NCBI GenBank assembly: GCA_017546245.1
Contig: JAFYXI010000023.1
Coordinates: 1 to 64,000, forward strand
DNA length: 64,000 nt
From: Clostridia bacterium
GTDB lineage: Bacteria > Bacillota > Clostridia > UBA1381 > UBA9506
Direction of reading: 5' to 3'
Under the pieces are notes generated by a model that made no database searches, was not told where the DNA came from, and worked only from the letters and a program-made list of their open reading frames with translations. Of this stretch, positions 45,099-54,178 are shown piece after piece (the stretch's first letter is position 1; each line of letters begins with the position of its first letter). Both the position numbers and the translations under genes were made by a program.

Positions 45099-45992
45099 TT
45101 GGAAAAGTATTACAGAAAATGGTTTTGGCTGCTTATAATGCCGTCGATGCTGCTGTTTTTCTTCGTTATAGCCATTCCGTTTATAGTCGGCACTCTTTAT
45201 TCGTTTACATCTTGGAGAGGAACTTATTTTGCAGGAGGCTCATTTTTAAATTCATTTGTAGGATTTGGTAATTATATAAAGGCATTTTCTGACGAACGAT
45301 TTATACATTCGCTTGTATATACAAGCCTATATACGCTTGCAGCAGTTGTTGCAATAAATCTTGTCGCGCTGGCATTTTCTCTTATGCTTAATAATATAAA
45401 AAAAGGTGTAGGCATATACCGGACGATATTTTTTCTTCCCAATATGCTTGGCGGTTTAGCGATGGGATTTGTATGGCAGTTTATTTTTCAGGTGGTATAT
45501 ACTGAAATTCTATTCAGTCCCGACGGATTGTTTCACGCAGAATTTTTGCGATATATGACACAAAATACCACTAAAGCCTTGTTTGCGCTTGTAATAATGA
45601 CTGTATGGCAAAGCGCAGGATATATGATGCTTATATATATCAGCGGCTTAAACTCAATTCCGGGTGATTTATACGAGGCGGCGCAAATTGACGGAGCAGG
45701 GCCTGTGCGCAGATTTTTTAAGGTTACCCTGCCGCTTTTAATGCCGTCGGTAACCATAGTTTTATTTTTAACTCTTGCAAACTCTTTTAAGCTGCTTGAC
45801 CAGAACGTAGCATTAACTAACGGTAACTTTAACACAAGACTTATAGCTCTTCAGATTTTGCGAACGGTTCAGGACAATACACCACCCGACTACGGAACAG
45901 CTCAGGCTCAGGCGGTGATATTTTTCGTGATAGTTGCGGTTATTTCGCTTTTTCAGGTATCCGTTACACGCAGAAAAGAGGTTGAATATTAG
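45099..45992 (+). CDS. Sugar ABC importer permease, MalF-type
   Basis: The protein is 297 aa with six membrane helices. The EAA-type coupling motif is DLYEAAQIDGAGPVRRFFKVTLPLL, the standard contact with the ATPase. It starts at TTG 45099 with AAGGAGGAAA upstream; no ATG fits. It pairs with the next permease, whose start overlaps the stop codon. No ATPase gene is present, so the pump probably uses a shared MsmK-type ATPase encoded elsewhere. Confidence 0.92.
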   Translation: MEKYYRKWFWLLIMPSMLLFFFVIAIPFIVGTLYSFTSWRGTYFAGGSFLNSFVGFGNYIKAFSDERFIHSLVYTSLYTLAAVVAINLVALAFSLMLNNIKKGVGIYRTIFFLPNMLGGLAMGFVWQFIFQVVYTEILFSPDGLFHAEFLRYMTQNTTKALFALVIMTVWQSAGYMMLIYISGLNSIPGDLYEAAQIDGAGPVRRFFKVTLPLLMPSVTIVLFLTLANSFKLLDQNVALTNGNFNTRLIALQILRTVQDNTPPDYGTAQAQAVIFFVIVAVISLFQVSVTRRKEVEY

Positions 45993-46840
45993 TGGATAAA
46001 AGCTTTTTTATAAAAAGAAAAATTGCAAATGCGATAATATATACAGTATTAACCGCAATTGCAGTTTATACCTTGATGCCAATGCTGTTTTTACTTTTAA
46101 ATTCCTTTAAAAGTCAGTCCGAAATAATAAGAAATCCTCTTGCTTTTCCTGAAGTATGGACAACTGAATATCTCACACGGGCATTCGATGCTATCAGCTT
46201 TCCGCGTGCCTTGGGATATACCGTATTAATTGCCGTATGCTCGCTTGTGCTTATAGTTTTGTTTTCGTCGCTGTGCGGATGGGTTATAACCAGATATAAA
46301 TCAAAGATTTCTACGGTAATTTATTTATTATTTGTATCTGCCATGCTAATTCCGTTTCAGGCGGTTATGTATCCTTTAATGAATATGATGGATTGGGCAG
46401 GACTTAAAAATATTTTCGGATTAATTATAATGTATGCAGGATTTGGCTTATCGCTGAGTATATTTTTATATAGCGGATTTTTTAAAACCATTCCTTATGG
46501 AGTAGAAGAGGCAGCGCTGATTGACGGAGCAAATATTTTCCGAATGTTTTTCTTTATTGTTTTTCCATTGGTAAAGGGAATTACGGTTACTGTGCTTATT
46601 CTAAACGGAATGTGGATATGGAATGACTATCTGCTGCCGTATTTAACATTGGGAACATCTGAAAGCAAAACTTTGGTTTTAGAGCTTTTTTATGCAAAAA
46701 TGACATCAGGTCAGTTCGGAAATCCGTGGGAGTTAATCTTTCCTGCGGTATTAATTTCGGTTATACCGATGATTATAGTATTTTTATTTTTGCAAAAGTA
46801 TTTTGTTAAGGGTGTATCAGCAGGGGCAATAAAATCTTAA
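45992..46840 (+). CDS. Sugar ABC importer permease, MalG-type
   Basis: The protein is 282 aa with six membrane helices. The EAA-type motif is GVEEAALIDGANIFRMFFFIVFPLV, and LLNSFKSQSEIIRNPLAFPEVWTTEYLTRAF is the usual MalG-family periplasmic segment. The start is GTG, sharing one base with the stop of the previous gene, with GAGGTTG upstream. It forms the second half of the channel. Confidence 0.92.
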   Translation: MDKSFFIKRKIANAIIYTVLTAIAVYTLMPMLFLLLNSFKSQSEIIRNPLAFPEVWTTEYLTRAFDAISFPRALGYTVLIAVCSLVLIVLFSSLCGWVITRYKSKISTVIYLLFVSAMLIPFQAVMYPLMNMMDWAGLKNIFGLIIMYAGFGLSLSIFLYSGFFKTIPYGVEEAALIDGANIFRMFFFIVFPLVKGITVTVLILNGMWIWNDYLLPYLTLGTSESKTLVLELFYAKMTSGQFGNPWELIFPAVLISVIPMIIVFLFLQKYFVKGVSAGAIKS

Positions 46841-46885
46841 GCTTGACGTATTTGCGAGTATTTTAACAAAGCGGATGGTGAAAAT

Positions 46886-48394
46886 ATGAAAAGACAAAAA
46901 CCGTTTAACAGAGGAGCGGGAATACTTCTTGCAATAAGCAGTCTTCCGTCGCCGTATGGAATTGGAACATTGGGTGACAGCGCATATAAATTTGTCGATT
47001 TTTTAAAAAAGTCAGGTCAAAGCTATTGGCAGGTACTTCCCATAGGTCCTACAAGCTATGGCGACAGTCCTTATCAAAGCTTTTCGGCATTTGCAGGAAA
47101 TCCGTATTTTATTGATCTTATAAGTCTTGCGCAAGATGGACTTTTAAAGCGAGAGGATATAGAGGCTTTTGACTGGGGTAAAGATGAAGAAAAAGTCGAT
47201 TATCAAAAGCTTTATGATTACAGATTTAATATCTTGCGTATGGCATATGAAAACAGTAATCACAAAGGCGAAGAAGAGTACAAAAAGTTCTGTGCAGATA
47301 ACGATTGCTGGCTTGCCGACTTTTCAGAGTTTATGGCTGTAAAAAAGCATTTCGGAGATAAAAGCTGGCAGGATTGGCCTGATGATATTCGCATGAAAAA
47401 GACAGAACCCTGCGAAGAGCTTTTAAAAAATCTTGAATATGAAATTGATTTTATAAAATTTTGTCAGTTTTATTTCTTTAAACAATGGAAAAAGCTCAAA
47501 GACTACGCAAACCGCTCCGGTATAAAAATCATAGGAGATATACCGATTTACGTTTCGCCTGACAGCGCAGATGTATGGGCAGGAAAAGAAGAATTTGAAT
47601 TAGATAAAGATGGCAAAATGATAAATGTCGCAGGTGTTCCGCCTGATGAGTTTTCAGATGACGGGCAGAAGTGGGGCAATCCGCTTTATAACTGGGAGGA
47701 AATGGAAAAAAACGGTTTTACGTGGTGGAAGTTAAGGATGGAGTTTTCTGCCCGTATGTTTGATGTTATAAGAATAGACCATTTTATAGGTATTGAAAGA
47801 TATTACAGCGTATCGGCAAACAGCAAAAATGCCAAGAACGGAAAGTGGAAAAAAGGTCCGGGCATAAAGCTTTTAAATGCCGTAAGCGAAGTGTTGGGTA
47901 ATACTAAAATTATTGCAGAAGATTTAGGGGCTGTTACGCCTGCGGTGACAAGGCTGAGATTAAAAGCAGGCTATCCCGGAATGAAAATTTTAGAATATGC
48001 CTTTGGTACAGATTCAAAAAATAAAAATCTGCCGCACAATTTTGAAACTGACTGTGTAGTATATGGCGGAACTCACGACAACGAAACCTTAGCAGGATTC
48101 TTTAAAAGACCGTCGGGCAAAGATGCAGATTTTGCAAGAGAATATCTTAATGTTAAAACCAATAAAAAGCTTGCTTGGGCTACGATACGCGCCGGGTATG
48201 CAAGTGTTGCATCTCTTGCTGTATTTCAAATGCAGGACTTTTTAGAGCTTGATAACAGCGCACGAATGAATTTTCCGTCAACTGTGGGAGATAATTGGAA
48301 ATGGCGGCTGAAATCTGATGAAATCAGCGATGAATTGGCGGAAAAAATATATAAAATGGCTAAAATTTACGGCAGAGTGGAGGATGAAGTATGA
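46886..48394 (+). CDS. malQ: 4-alpha-glucanotransferase (amylomaltase)
   Basis: MalQ rearranges maltodextrins, releasing glucose and making longer chains for phosphorylase. The 502-aa length and start FNRGAGILLAISSLPSPYGIGTLGD are typical of glycoside hydrolase family 77. QVLPIGPTSYGDSPYQSFSAFAGNPY is a hallmark. The nucleophile Asp298 lies in VIRIDHFIGIERY and the acid/base Glu345 in IIAEDLGAVTP, with THDNETLAGFF following. It is cytosolic and overlaps glgP by 4 nt. Confidence 0.97.
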   Translation: MKRQKPFNRGAGILLAISSLPSPYGIGTLGDSAYKFVDFLKKSGQSYWQVLPIGPTSYGDSPYQSFSAFAGNPYFIDLISLAQDGLLKREDIEAFDWGKDEEKVDYQKLYDYRFNILRMAYENSNHKGEEEYKKFCADNDCWLADFSEFMAVKKHFGDKSWQDWPDDIRMKKTEPCEELLKNLEYEIDFIKFCQFYFFKQWKKLKDYANRSGIKIIGDIPIYVSPDSADVWAGKEEFELDKDGKMINVAGVPPDEFSDDGQKWGNPLYNWEEMEKNGFTWWKLRMEFSARMFDVIRIDHFIGIERYYSVSANSKNAKNGKWKKGPGIKLLNAVSEVLGNTKIIAEDLGAVTPAVTRLRLKAGYPGMKILEYAFGTDSKNKNLPHNFETDCVVYGGTHDNETLAGFFKRPSGKDADFAREYLNVKTNKKLAWATIRAGYASVASLAVFQMQDFLELDNSARMNFPSTVGDNWKWRLKSDEISDELAEKIYKMAKIYGRVEDEV

Positions 48395-50736
48395 ATGAAT
48401 TTGAAAAAAACACAGATAACTGCCTTTTAAACGAATTTGGAGTATCAAGGCAAAATGCAACAACGCATCAATTATACAGAGCAATATCAAAAACAGCATT
48501 TGCAACGATTCAGTCTGAGTGGAAAAAGCCAAAAAACAAAAAGACAGTATGTTATTTTTCTGCTGAATTTTTAATAGGGCGAATGATAACATCTAATCTT
48601 TTAAATACAGGGCTTTTAGACGAATGCGAAAAATATTTAAATTCAGTAGGTAAAAGTATAAAAATATTTGAAAATATAGAGGATGCAGCTCTCGGTAACG
48701 GAGGCTTGGGCAGACTTGCCGCTTGCTTTTTAGACTCTGCGGCAACAATTGGCTATGCCTTAAACGGATACGGTATAAGATACAGATATGGCTTATTCAA
48801 ACAAAGCTTTGTTGACGGTTGGCAAAACGAAACAGCAGATGACTGGCTGGCGGCATCTGACCCCTGGAGTATAAGGCGAGAAGACGAAAAGGTGCTCGTT
48901 AAATTCGGAGCTCAGAGTGTTTATGCCGTACCTTACGATATGCCTGTAATAGGTTATTTTCCCGGTAACGATAAAGCCGCAATAAACACACTCAGGCTTT
49001 GGCAGTCAGAGCCTGTAAATGCATTTGATTTTACTGCATTTAATGAACAAAGATACTCAGATGCCGTAAGTGAAAAAAACAGAGCAGAAGCAATTAGTGC
49101 AGTTTTGTACCCTAATGATGAGGGATATGAGGGAAAATGCTTAAGATTAAAACAACAGTATTTTTTTGCAAGTGCATCTTTGGTCAGTATTTTAAAAGAG
49201 TATAAAAATAAATTTTCAAACGATTTTTCGCATTTTTCAGAACAGTATGCAATTCAGCTTAACGATACTCATCCGACGGTCGCAATACCTGAGTTATTAA
49301 GGCTGTTAACCGAACAGGAAAATTTAGGATTCGATGAGGCTTTTGAAATATGCAAAAATACCTTTGCATACACAAACCATACCATTATGGCAGAAGCTTT
49401 GGAAAAGTGGGATGTTAAGCTTTTTAACTCGGTGCTGCCCGAAGTTTACCCATATGTTGTAATGATTAACTTAAAGCTAAAACGTGATTTGGCTGCTATG
49501 GGTATATGCGGCAATGAACAAAATCAGTATCTGATTTTAGAGAATAATTTAGTTCATATGGCGCGTATGGCTATTTATGCAACGCATTCAACTAACGGAG
49601 TTGCACAAATTCATACCGAAATACTGAAAGAAAAAGCACTTTCAAACTGGCACAAGCTCTACCCGGGAAGATTTAAAAACGAAACAAACGGAATAACTCA
49701 GAGAAGGTGGCTTAAACTGTGTAATCCTGAGCTTTCGGCATTTATAACTGAAAAGACGGGCGAGGGCTGGACAGTAAATTTAGACGAAATTAAAAAGCTT
49801 GAAAAATATAAAGATGATCCTGATGTTTTAAATAAATTCAACGAAATAAAGCTTGAAAAGAAAAAACAGCTTGCAGAGTTTATACTGAAAAAAGAGGGAA
49901 TAAAAATCGACCCGACCTTTATGTTTGATATTCAGATAAAAAGACTGCACGAATATAAAAGACAGCTTTTGAATGCTTTTTCGATTTTGGATATTTACTA
50001 CGGAATTTTGGATGGCAGAATAACCGATTTTACTCCTACTGTTTTTATATTCGGAGCTAAAGCTGCTCCGGGATACAGACGCGCAAAGGCAATTATAAAA
50101 TATATAAACGAAATAGCAAAGCTTATTAACTCTGATGAAAGAGTGACCGATAAATTAAAGGTTGTTTTTGTGCAAAACTATAATGTATCTTATGCTGAAA
50201 AACTGATTCCGGCAGCAGATGTTTCAGAGCAGATTTCAACGGCAGGAACAGAGGCATCGGGCACAGGAAATATGAAGTTTATGCTAAACGGTGCGGTGAC
50301 GCTGGGCACTTATGACGGAGCTAATATTGAGATTGTTGAGCAGGCAGGCGAAGAGAATAATTATATTTTCGGAGCTGAAGTAGAAGATATTGAAAAAATA
50401 AAATACACATATTCTCCTAAAAAGCTTTACGATGAAAATCCGCGCATACGTGCGGTTTTGGATTCTTTAATTAACGGTACTTTGCAAGATAACGCAAGCG
50501 GATGCTTTCGCGAACTTTATGATGCGATTTTATACGGCACAAGCTGGCACAAGGCAGACCACTATTTTATTCTGCACGATTTTATGTCGTATGCAGATGC
50601 AAAGCTAAAAGTAAACAAAGATTATAAAAACAAATCAGAGTTTTCTAAAAAATGTCTTTTAAATGTTGCAAATGCAGGCAAATTTTCAAGTGACAGAACA
50701 ATTAAAGGCTATGCAGAAGATATTTGGAAAATTTAA
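48391..50736 (+). CDS. glgP: Glycogen/maltodextrin phosphorylase
   Basis: The enzyme splits alpha-1,4-glucans with phosphate to glucose 1-phosphate. The 781-aa protein is of family GT35. It shows ALGNGGLGRLAACFLDSAATI near the N-terminus, AIQLNDTHPTVAIPELLRLL and the pyridoxal phosphate site TEASGTGNMKFMLNGA with Lys629. Its ATG overlaps the malQ stop (ATGA), so the two are coupled. Together they convert imported or stored maltodextrins to glycolytic sugar phosphates. Whether glycogen or maltodextrin is preferred cannot be read from sequence. Confidence 0.96.
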   Translation: MNEFEKNTDNCLLNEFGVSRQNATTHQLYRAISKTAFATIQSEWKKPKNKKTVCYFSAEFLIGRMITSNLLNTGLLDECEKYLNSVGKSIKIFENIEDAALGNGGLGRLAACFLDSAATIGYALNGYGIRYRYGLFKQSFVDGWQNETADDWLAASDPWSIRREDEKVLVKFGAQSVYAVPYDMPVIGYFPGNDKAAINTLRLWQSEPVNAFDFTAFNEQRYSDAVSEKNRAEAISAVLYPNDEGYEGKCLRLKQQYFFASASLVSILKEYKNKFSNDFSHFSEQYAIQLNDTHPTVAIPELLRLLTEQENLGFDEAFEICKNTFAYTNHTIMAEALEKWDVKLFNSVLPEVYPYVVMINLKLKRDLAAMGICGNEQNQYLILENNLVHMARMAIYATHSTNGVAQIHTEILKEKALSNWHKLYPGRFKNETNGITQRRWLKLCNPELSAFITEKTGEGWTVNLDEIKKLEKYKDDPDVLNKFNEIKLEKKKQLAEFILKKEGIKIDPTFMFDIQIKRLHEYKRQLLNAFSILDIYYGILDGRITDFTPTVFIFGAKAAPGYRRAKAIIKYINEIAKLINSDERVTDKLKVVFVQNYNVSYAEKLIPAADVSEQISTAGTEASGTGNMKFMLNGAVTLGTYDGANIEIVEQAGEENNYIFGAEVEDIEKIKYTYSPKKLYDENPRIRAVLDSLINGTLQDNASGCFRELYDAILYGTSWHKADHYFILHDFMSYADAKLKVNKDYKNKSEFSKKCLLNVANAGKFSSDRTIKGYAEDIWKI

Positions 50737-50746
50737 GAATTTATTA

Positions 50747-50781
50747 AACCTCTCTGTTATATATAATATATCAGGGAGGTT
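50747..50781 (+). terminator. Hairpin after glgP that contains the next ribosome site
   Basis: ACCTCTCTG pairs with CAGGGAGGT (one G-U), extended by four A-T pairs after a mismatch, and is followed by TTGATTTTT. It resembles an intrinsic terminator for glgP, yet its 3' arm is the Shine-Dalgarno sequence of the next gene. Confidence 0.6.
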
Positions 50782-50788
50782 GATTTTT

Positions 50789-51460
50789 ATGGTTTTAAAA
50801 GCTGAATGTACAACGAAAGCAATAAGGCAGACTATGCATTTTAAAAATGTTGAGGTGCTGTCGTACGAAATTTTGTATCCGCTTTTTAGTTCGTCGATAT
50901 TTTTTAAGGGGGTACAAAAGATTAATAATTATTACCGTGAAAATGCAATGTTGTTTGAAAAATATTGCAGAACAGCACTTTACAGAATGGCTTGCGAATC
51001 GGCAGCCGAGGCAATGAAAAACGGATATATGCCGATAAAATTCGATGCGGTACAGAGCTTTACACTGACATACAACGAAAACTGTGCAATAAGTCTTTAT
51101 ATTGACCGATATATGTTTACAGGCGGAGCGCACGGATTGACAGAAAGAGTTGCTGATACATTTGAGCTTGGCAGCGGAGCAAAAAGAATTGAGCTGTCCG
51201 ATTTATTTCCTGATAATTTTTCATACAAACCCTATATAACTGACGCAGTAATAAAACAGATTAAAAGAGCAGAAAACGGAACGTATTTTGATGAGTATGA
51301 ACAGAATGTTAAAGAGTGCTTTAATAAAAACTATTTTTATCTGACTGATTCAGGTCTTTTGGTGTATTTTCAGCAGTACGATATAGCTCCGTATTCATCG
51401 GGGATACCTGCATTTGTTATACCTTATGAAAAGAATGGTCCGATGCCGCCAAAATGTTAA
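50789..51460 (+). CDS. DUF3298/DUF4163 domain protein
   Basis: The protein is 223 aa. The C-terminal part fits DUF3298 (FELGSGAKRIELSDLFPDN, YFYLTDSGLLVYFQQYDIAPYSSGIPAFVIPY) and the N-terminal part resembles the DUF4163/PdaC-like fold (YNENCAISLYIDRYMFTGGAHG). Such domains occur at the outside of RsiV-type anti-sigma factors and in PdaC, but here there is no signal peptide or membrane helix, so its place in the cell is unclear. GGGAGGTTGA lies 5-6 nt before the ATG at 50789 but is buried in a hairpin. The function is unknown. Confidence 0.78.
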   Translation: MVLKAECTTKAIRQTMHFKNVEVLSYEILYPLFSSSIFFKGVQKINNYYRENAMLFEKYCRTALYRMACESAAEAMKNGYMPIKFDAVQSFTLTYNENCAISLYIDRYMFTGGAHGLTERVADTFELGSGAKRIELSDLFPDNFSYKPYITDAVIKQIKRAENGTYFDEYEQNVKECFNKNYFYLTDSGLLVYFQQYDIAPYSSGIPAFVIPYEKNGPMPPKC

Positions 51461-51552
51461 AATAATTAAAAAAAGTTTGCATTAAATACTGGAATTTTGC
51501 TTTAGAATGTGGTATTATATTGAATATGGTATTATAAACTGGTGAAAATTGT

Positions 51553-51582
51553 TTGAAAAACTATGTTTTTGATTGTTATATT
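51553..51582 (+). promoter_or_regulatory. Possible promoter of ftsK
   Basis: TTGAAA (51553-51558), 18 nt and TATATT (51577-51582). Upstream, TGGTATTATA occurs twice (51510-51519 and 51527-51536), each resembling an extended -10. Confidence 0.45.
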
Positions 51583-51611
51583 AAACAACCGATAAAAAGG
51601 AGTATGAGAAA

Positions 51612-54155
51612 ATGGCTGAAGCCAAGAAAAAAAACCAAACAAATTCTAAGGCTAAAAAACCTGATACAAACAAAAAAACAACTAAAAAACAAGAAAATAA
51701 AAACGAAGAGACTATGAATCCCGAAATGATTTCGCTTCTTACCGTTGTGGGCGGAATTTTGCTTGGCGTATTTTTATTTGTGCCGTCAGGATTTTTTGGT
51801 GAGTGGATAAAAAACTTTTTTATGGGACTTTTAGGCTTGCCGGCGTATATTTTGCCTGTTTATCTTATAGTAAACGGAATACACAGAGCAATAAATAAAA
51901 AATATTACGAAAATATAAAAAATTATATTTTGGTGTTGGTTGGCATTGTAATTTTAAGCGGAATTTTTCATCTGTTTTCGCTTTTAGATAAAATGAATCC
52001 GTTTACACTTTCCGATCTTGCAGATTATTTTCTATATGGCTTAGAAGGTTTGGGAGGCGGACTTTTAGGCGGTATTTTAACCGACGTTATGCGTTCGATG
52101 GTTGGCGGTATTGCAACCGGAGTTATTTTGATTACAGTATTAATTATTTTAATAATGATTATAACAAAATGGTCGCCGGTAAAGGCACTCTTGCGTGGTA
52201 TTATCCGTATGGTAAGAGCTGCTAAAGAAACCGGAAAAGAAATTAAGGAAGAAGCAATTTTAATACCCGAGCAGACTATTGTCGAAGAACAGATGGCTGT
52301 CCGCAGTCGCAAAAAGTTTCCGAATTTCAGCGACGAAGATGTTACCCGTAATTCTGATGATAAAAAAGGTAAAATGCATACTGACGATGTTCCCGAAAAG
52401 CCGTACGATGAAGCAGGCTATTTGCCTGAAGCGCTGCGTGGCGTAGATTATGATATGTCGGTTGATATTGATAATATTGACGAAATTTTAGAAAATGCAG
52501 TTCCGGTATTTACCGGACGTGACTCTCGCAGAACAACATCGCCGGTTATAACAGAAGAAGTACCTCAGGAGGAAATAACAGAAGACTATCAGCCGACGGC
52601 ACAAATGGATTCTGATGTTAATATGGGCGATGAAGAAATTATCTATCCCGAAAAATTAGAGGGAATGATTGATGTTTCGGCAGAAATTGAGGGCGAAATA
52701 TTTGAAAAGATTCCTTATACATATCCTGATTACGATTTGCTTGATGATGTATCGGGTGCAACAAATAACGAAAATTCACGAAATGAGCTTAAAGAAACCG
52801 CACAAAAGCTTATTGCAACCTTAAAAAGCTTTAATGTTGAGGCAAAGCTTTTAAATGTCAGTAAGGGACCTACTGTTACGCGCTACGAACTTAAACTGGG
52901 CGAAGGTGTAAAGGTAAGTAAAATTGTCGGACTTTCTGAGGATATTTCTCTGCGCCTGGCTGCAAACAATGTGCGTATTGCACCCGTTCCCAACAAAGAG
53001 GCAGTCGGTGTTGAAATTCCTAACAAGAGTGTTGATACGGTACACATCCGTGAGGTTATAGACTCTGATGAATTCAGAGATTTTAAGTCGAAGCTTGCTT
53101 TTGCTCTGGGTAAAGACATCACGGGCAGAAACGTTGTGTTTGACCTCGCAAAAATGCCGCACGTTTTAATTGCAGGAGCAACAGGTTCGGGTAAGAGTGT
53201 ATGTATAAACACCCTTATAACAAGCCTTATTTATAAAGCCGACCCAAATGAAGTTAAGCTTTTGATGGTAGACCCAAAGGTAGTTGAGCTTGGAATTTAT
53301 AACGGCATACCGCATCTTTTAATACCGGTTGTAACTGACCCGAGAAGAGCATCGGGTGCTCTTTACTGGGCTGTGCAGGAGATGGTCAGAAGATATAATA
53401 TGTTTGCCGAATGCGATGTAAGAAATATGGACGGATATAACGAACTGCTGAGAGAAAGAGGCAACGAAAACACGCTTCCGCATATCGTTATCATAATAGA
53501 CGAGCTTGCAGACCTTATGATGGTTGCACCTAATGAGGTAGAAGATTCTATCTGTCGCTTGGCGCAGATGGCGCGTGCTGCCGGTATGCATCTTGTAATT
53601 GCAACACAAAGACCGTCTGTTGATGTTATCACCGGTCTTATTAAAGCAAACGTACCGTCAAGAATTGCGTTTTCGGTATCGTCAAGCATAGACAGCCGAA
53701 CAATTTTAGATACCGGCGGAGCAGAAAAGCTTTTAGGACGCGGCGATATGCTCTTTGCGCCTATGGGTGCGCCAAAGCCGACAAGACTTCAGGGTGCGTT
53801 TATATCTGACAAAGAGGTTGAACGTGTTGTTGAGTTTATCAAGCACGGCTCTAAAGCAAGATATGACGAAGACATTATGGAAAAAATTGATAACGGAAAA
53901 CCTGTAAACGTCAATGAACCTAACGGTGACGCAGGTGACAATGACGAGCTTTTGCCGCGTGCAATTGAAATAGCGGTTGACTCGGGTAAAATATCGGCAT
54001 CTTACCTGCAACGCCGCTTAAAAGTAGGATTTTCACGAGCTGCCCGTATGATAGACCAAATGGAAGAACGTGGGTGGATAGGACCTCCTGAGGGAAGCAA
54101 ACCCAGAGAGGTATTAATCAGCAAAGAAGATTATATGGAAATGAGTCTGCAATAA
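51612..54155 (+). CDS. ftsK: DNA translocase FtsK/SpoIIIE
   Basis: The 847-aa protein pumps DNA through the division or sporulation septum. A Lys/Asn-rich N-terminal tail precedes about four membrane helices (about 35-195), a variable acidic linker, the alpha/beta motor with Walker [10 protein letters not shown] (about 520) and Walker [14 protein letters not shown], and the C-terminal gamma winged helix ([33 protein letters not shown]), which reads KOPS/SRS sites. AAAAGGAG precedes the start. It cannot be told by eye whether it is the vegetative SftA/FtsK or sporulation SpoIIIE type; the membrane domain favours SpoIIIE-like. Confidence 0.95.
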   Translation: MAEAKKKNQTNSKAKKPDTNKKTTKKQENKNEETMNPEMISLLTVVGGILLGVFLFVPSGFFGEWIKNFFMGLLGLPAYILPVYLIVNGIHRAINKKYYENIKNYILVLVGIVILSGIFHLFSLLDKMNPFTLSDLADYFLYGLEGLGGGLLGGILTDVMRSMVGGIATGVILITVLIILIMIITKWSPVKALLRGIIRMVRAAKETGKEIKEEAILIPEQTIVEEQMAVRSRKKFPNFSDEDVTRNSDDKKGKMHTDDVPEKPYDEAGYLPEALRGVDYDMSVDIDNIDEILENAVPVFTGRDSRRTTSPVITEEVPQEEITEDYQPTAQMDSDVNMGDEEIIYPEKLEGMIDVSAEIEGEIFEKIPYTYPDYDLLDDVSGATNNENSRNELKETAQKLIATLKSFNVEAKLLNVSKGPTVTRYELKLGEGVKVSKIVGLSEDISLRLAANNVRIAPVPNKEAVGVEIPNKSVDTVHIREVIDSDEFRDFKSKLAFALGKDITGRNVVFDLAKMPHVLIAGATGSGKSVCINTLITSLIYKADPNEVKLLMVDPKVVELGIYNGIPHLLIPVVTDPRRASGALYWAVQEMVRRYNMFAECDVRNMDGYNELLRERGNENTLPHIVIIIDELADLMMVAPNEVEDSICRLAQMARAAGMHLVIATQRPSVDVITGLIKANVPSRIAFSVSSSIDSRTILDTGGAEKLLGRGDMLFAPMGAPKPTRLQGAFISDKEVERVVEFIKHGSKARYDEDIMEKIDNGKPVNVNEPNGDAGDNDELLPRAIEIAVDSGKISASYLQRRLKVGFSRAARMIDQMEERGWIGPPEGSKPREVLISKEDYMEMSLQ

Positions 54156-54178
54156 AGCAGAAAAACGGTGAGGGAAAT

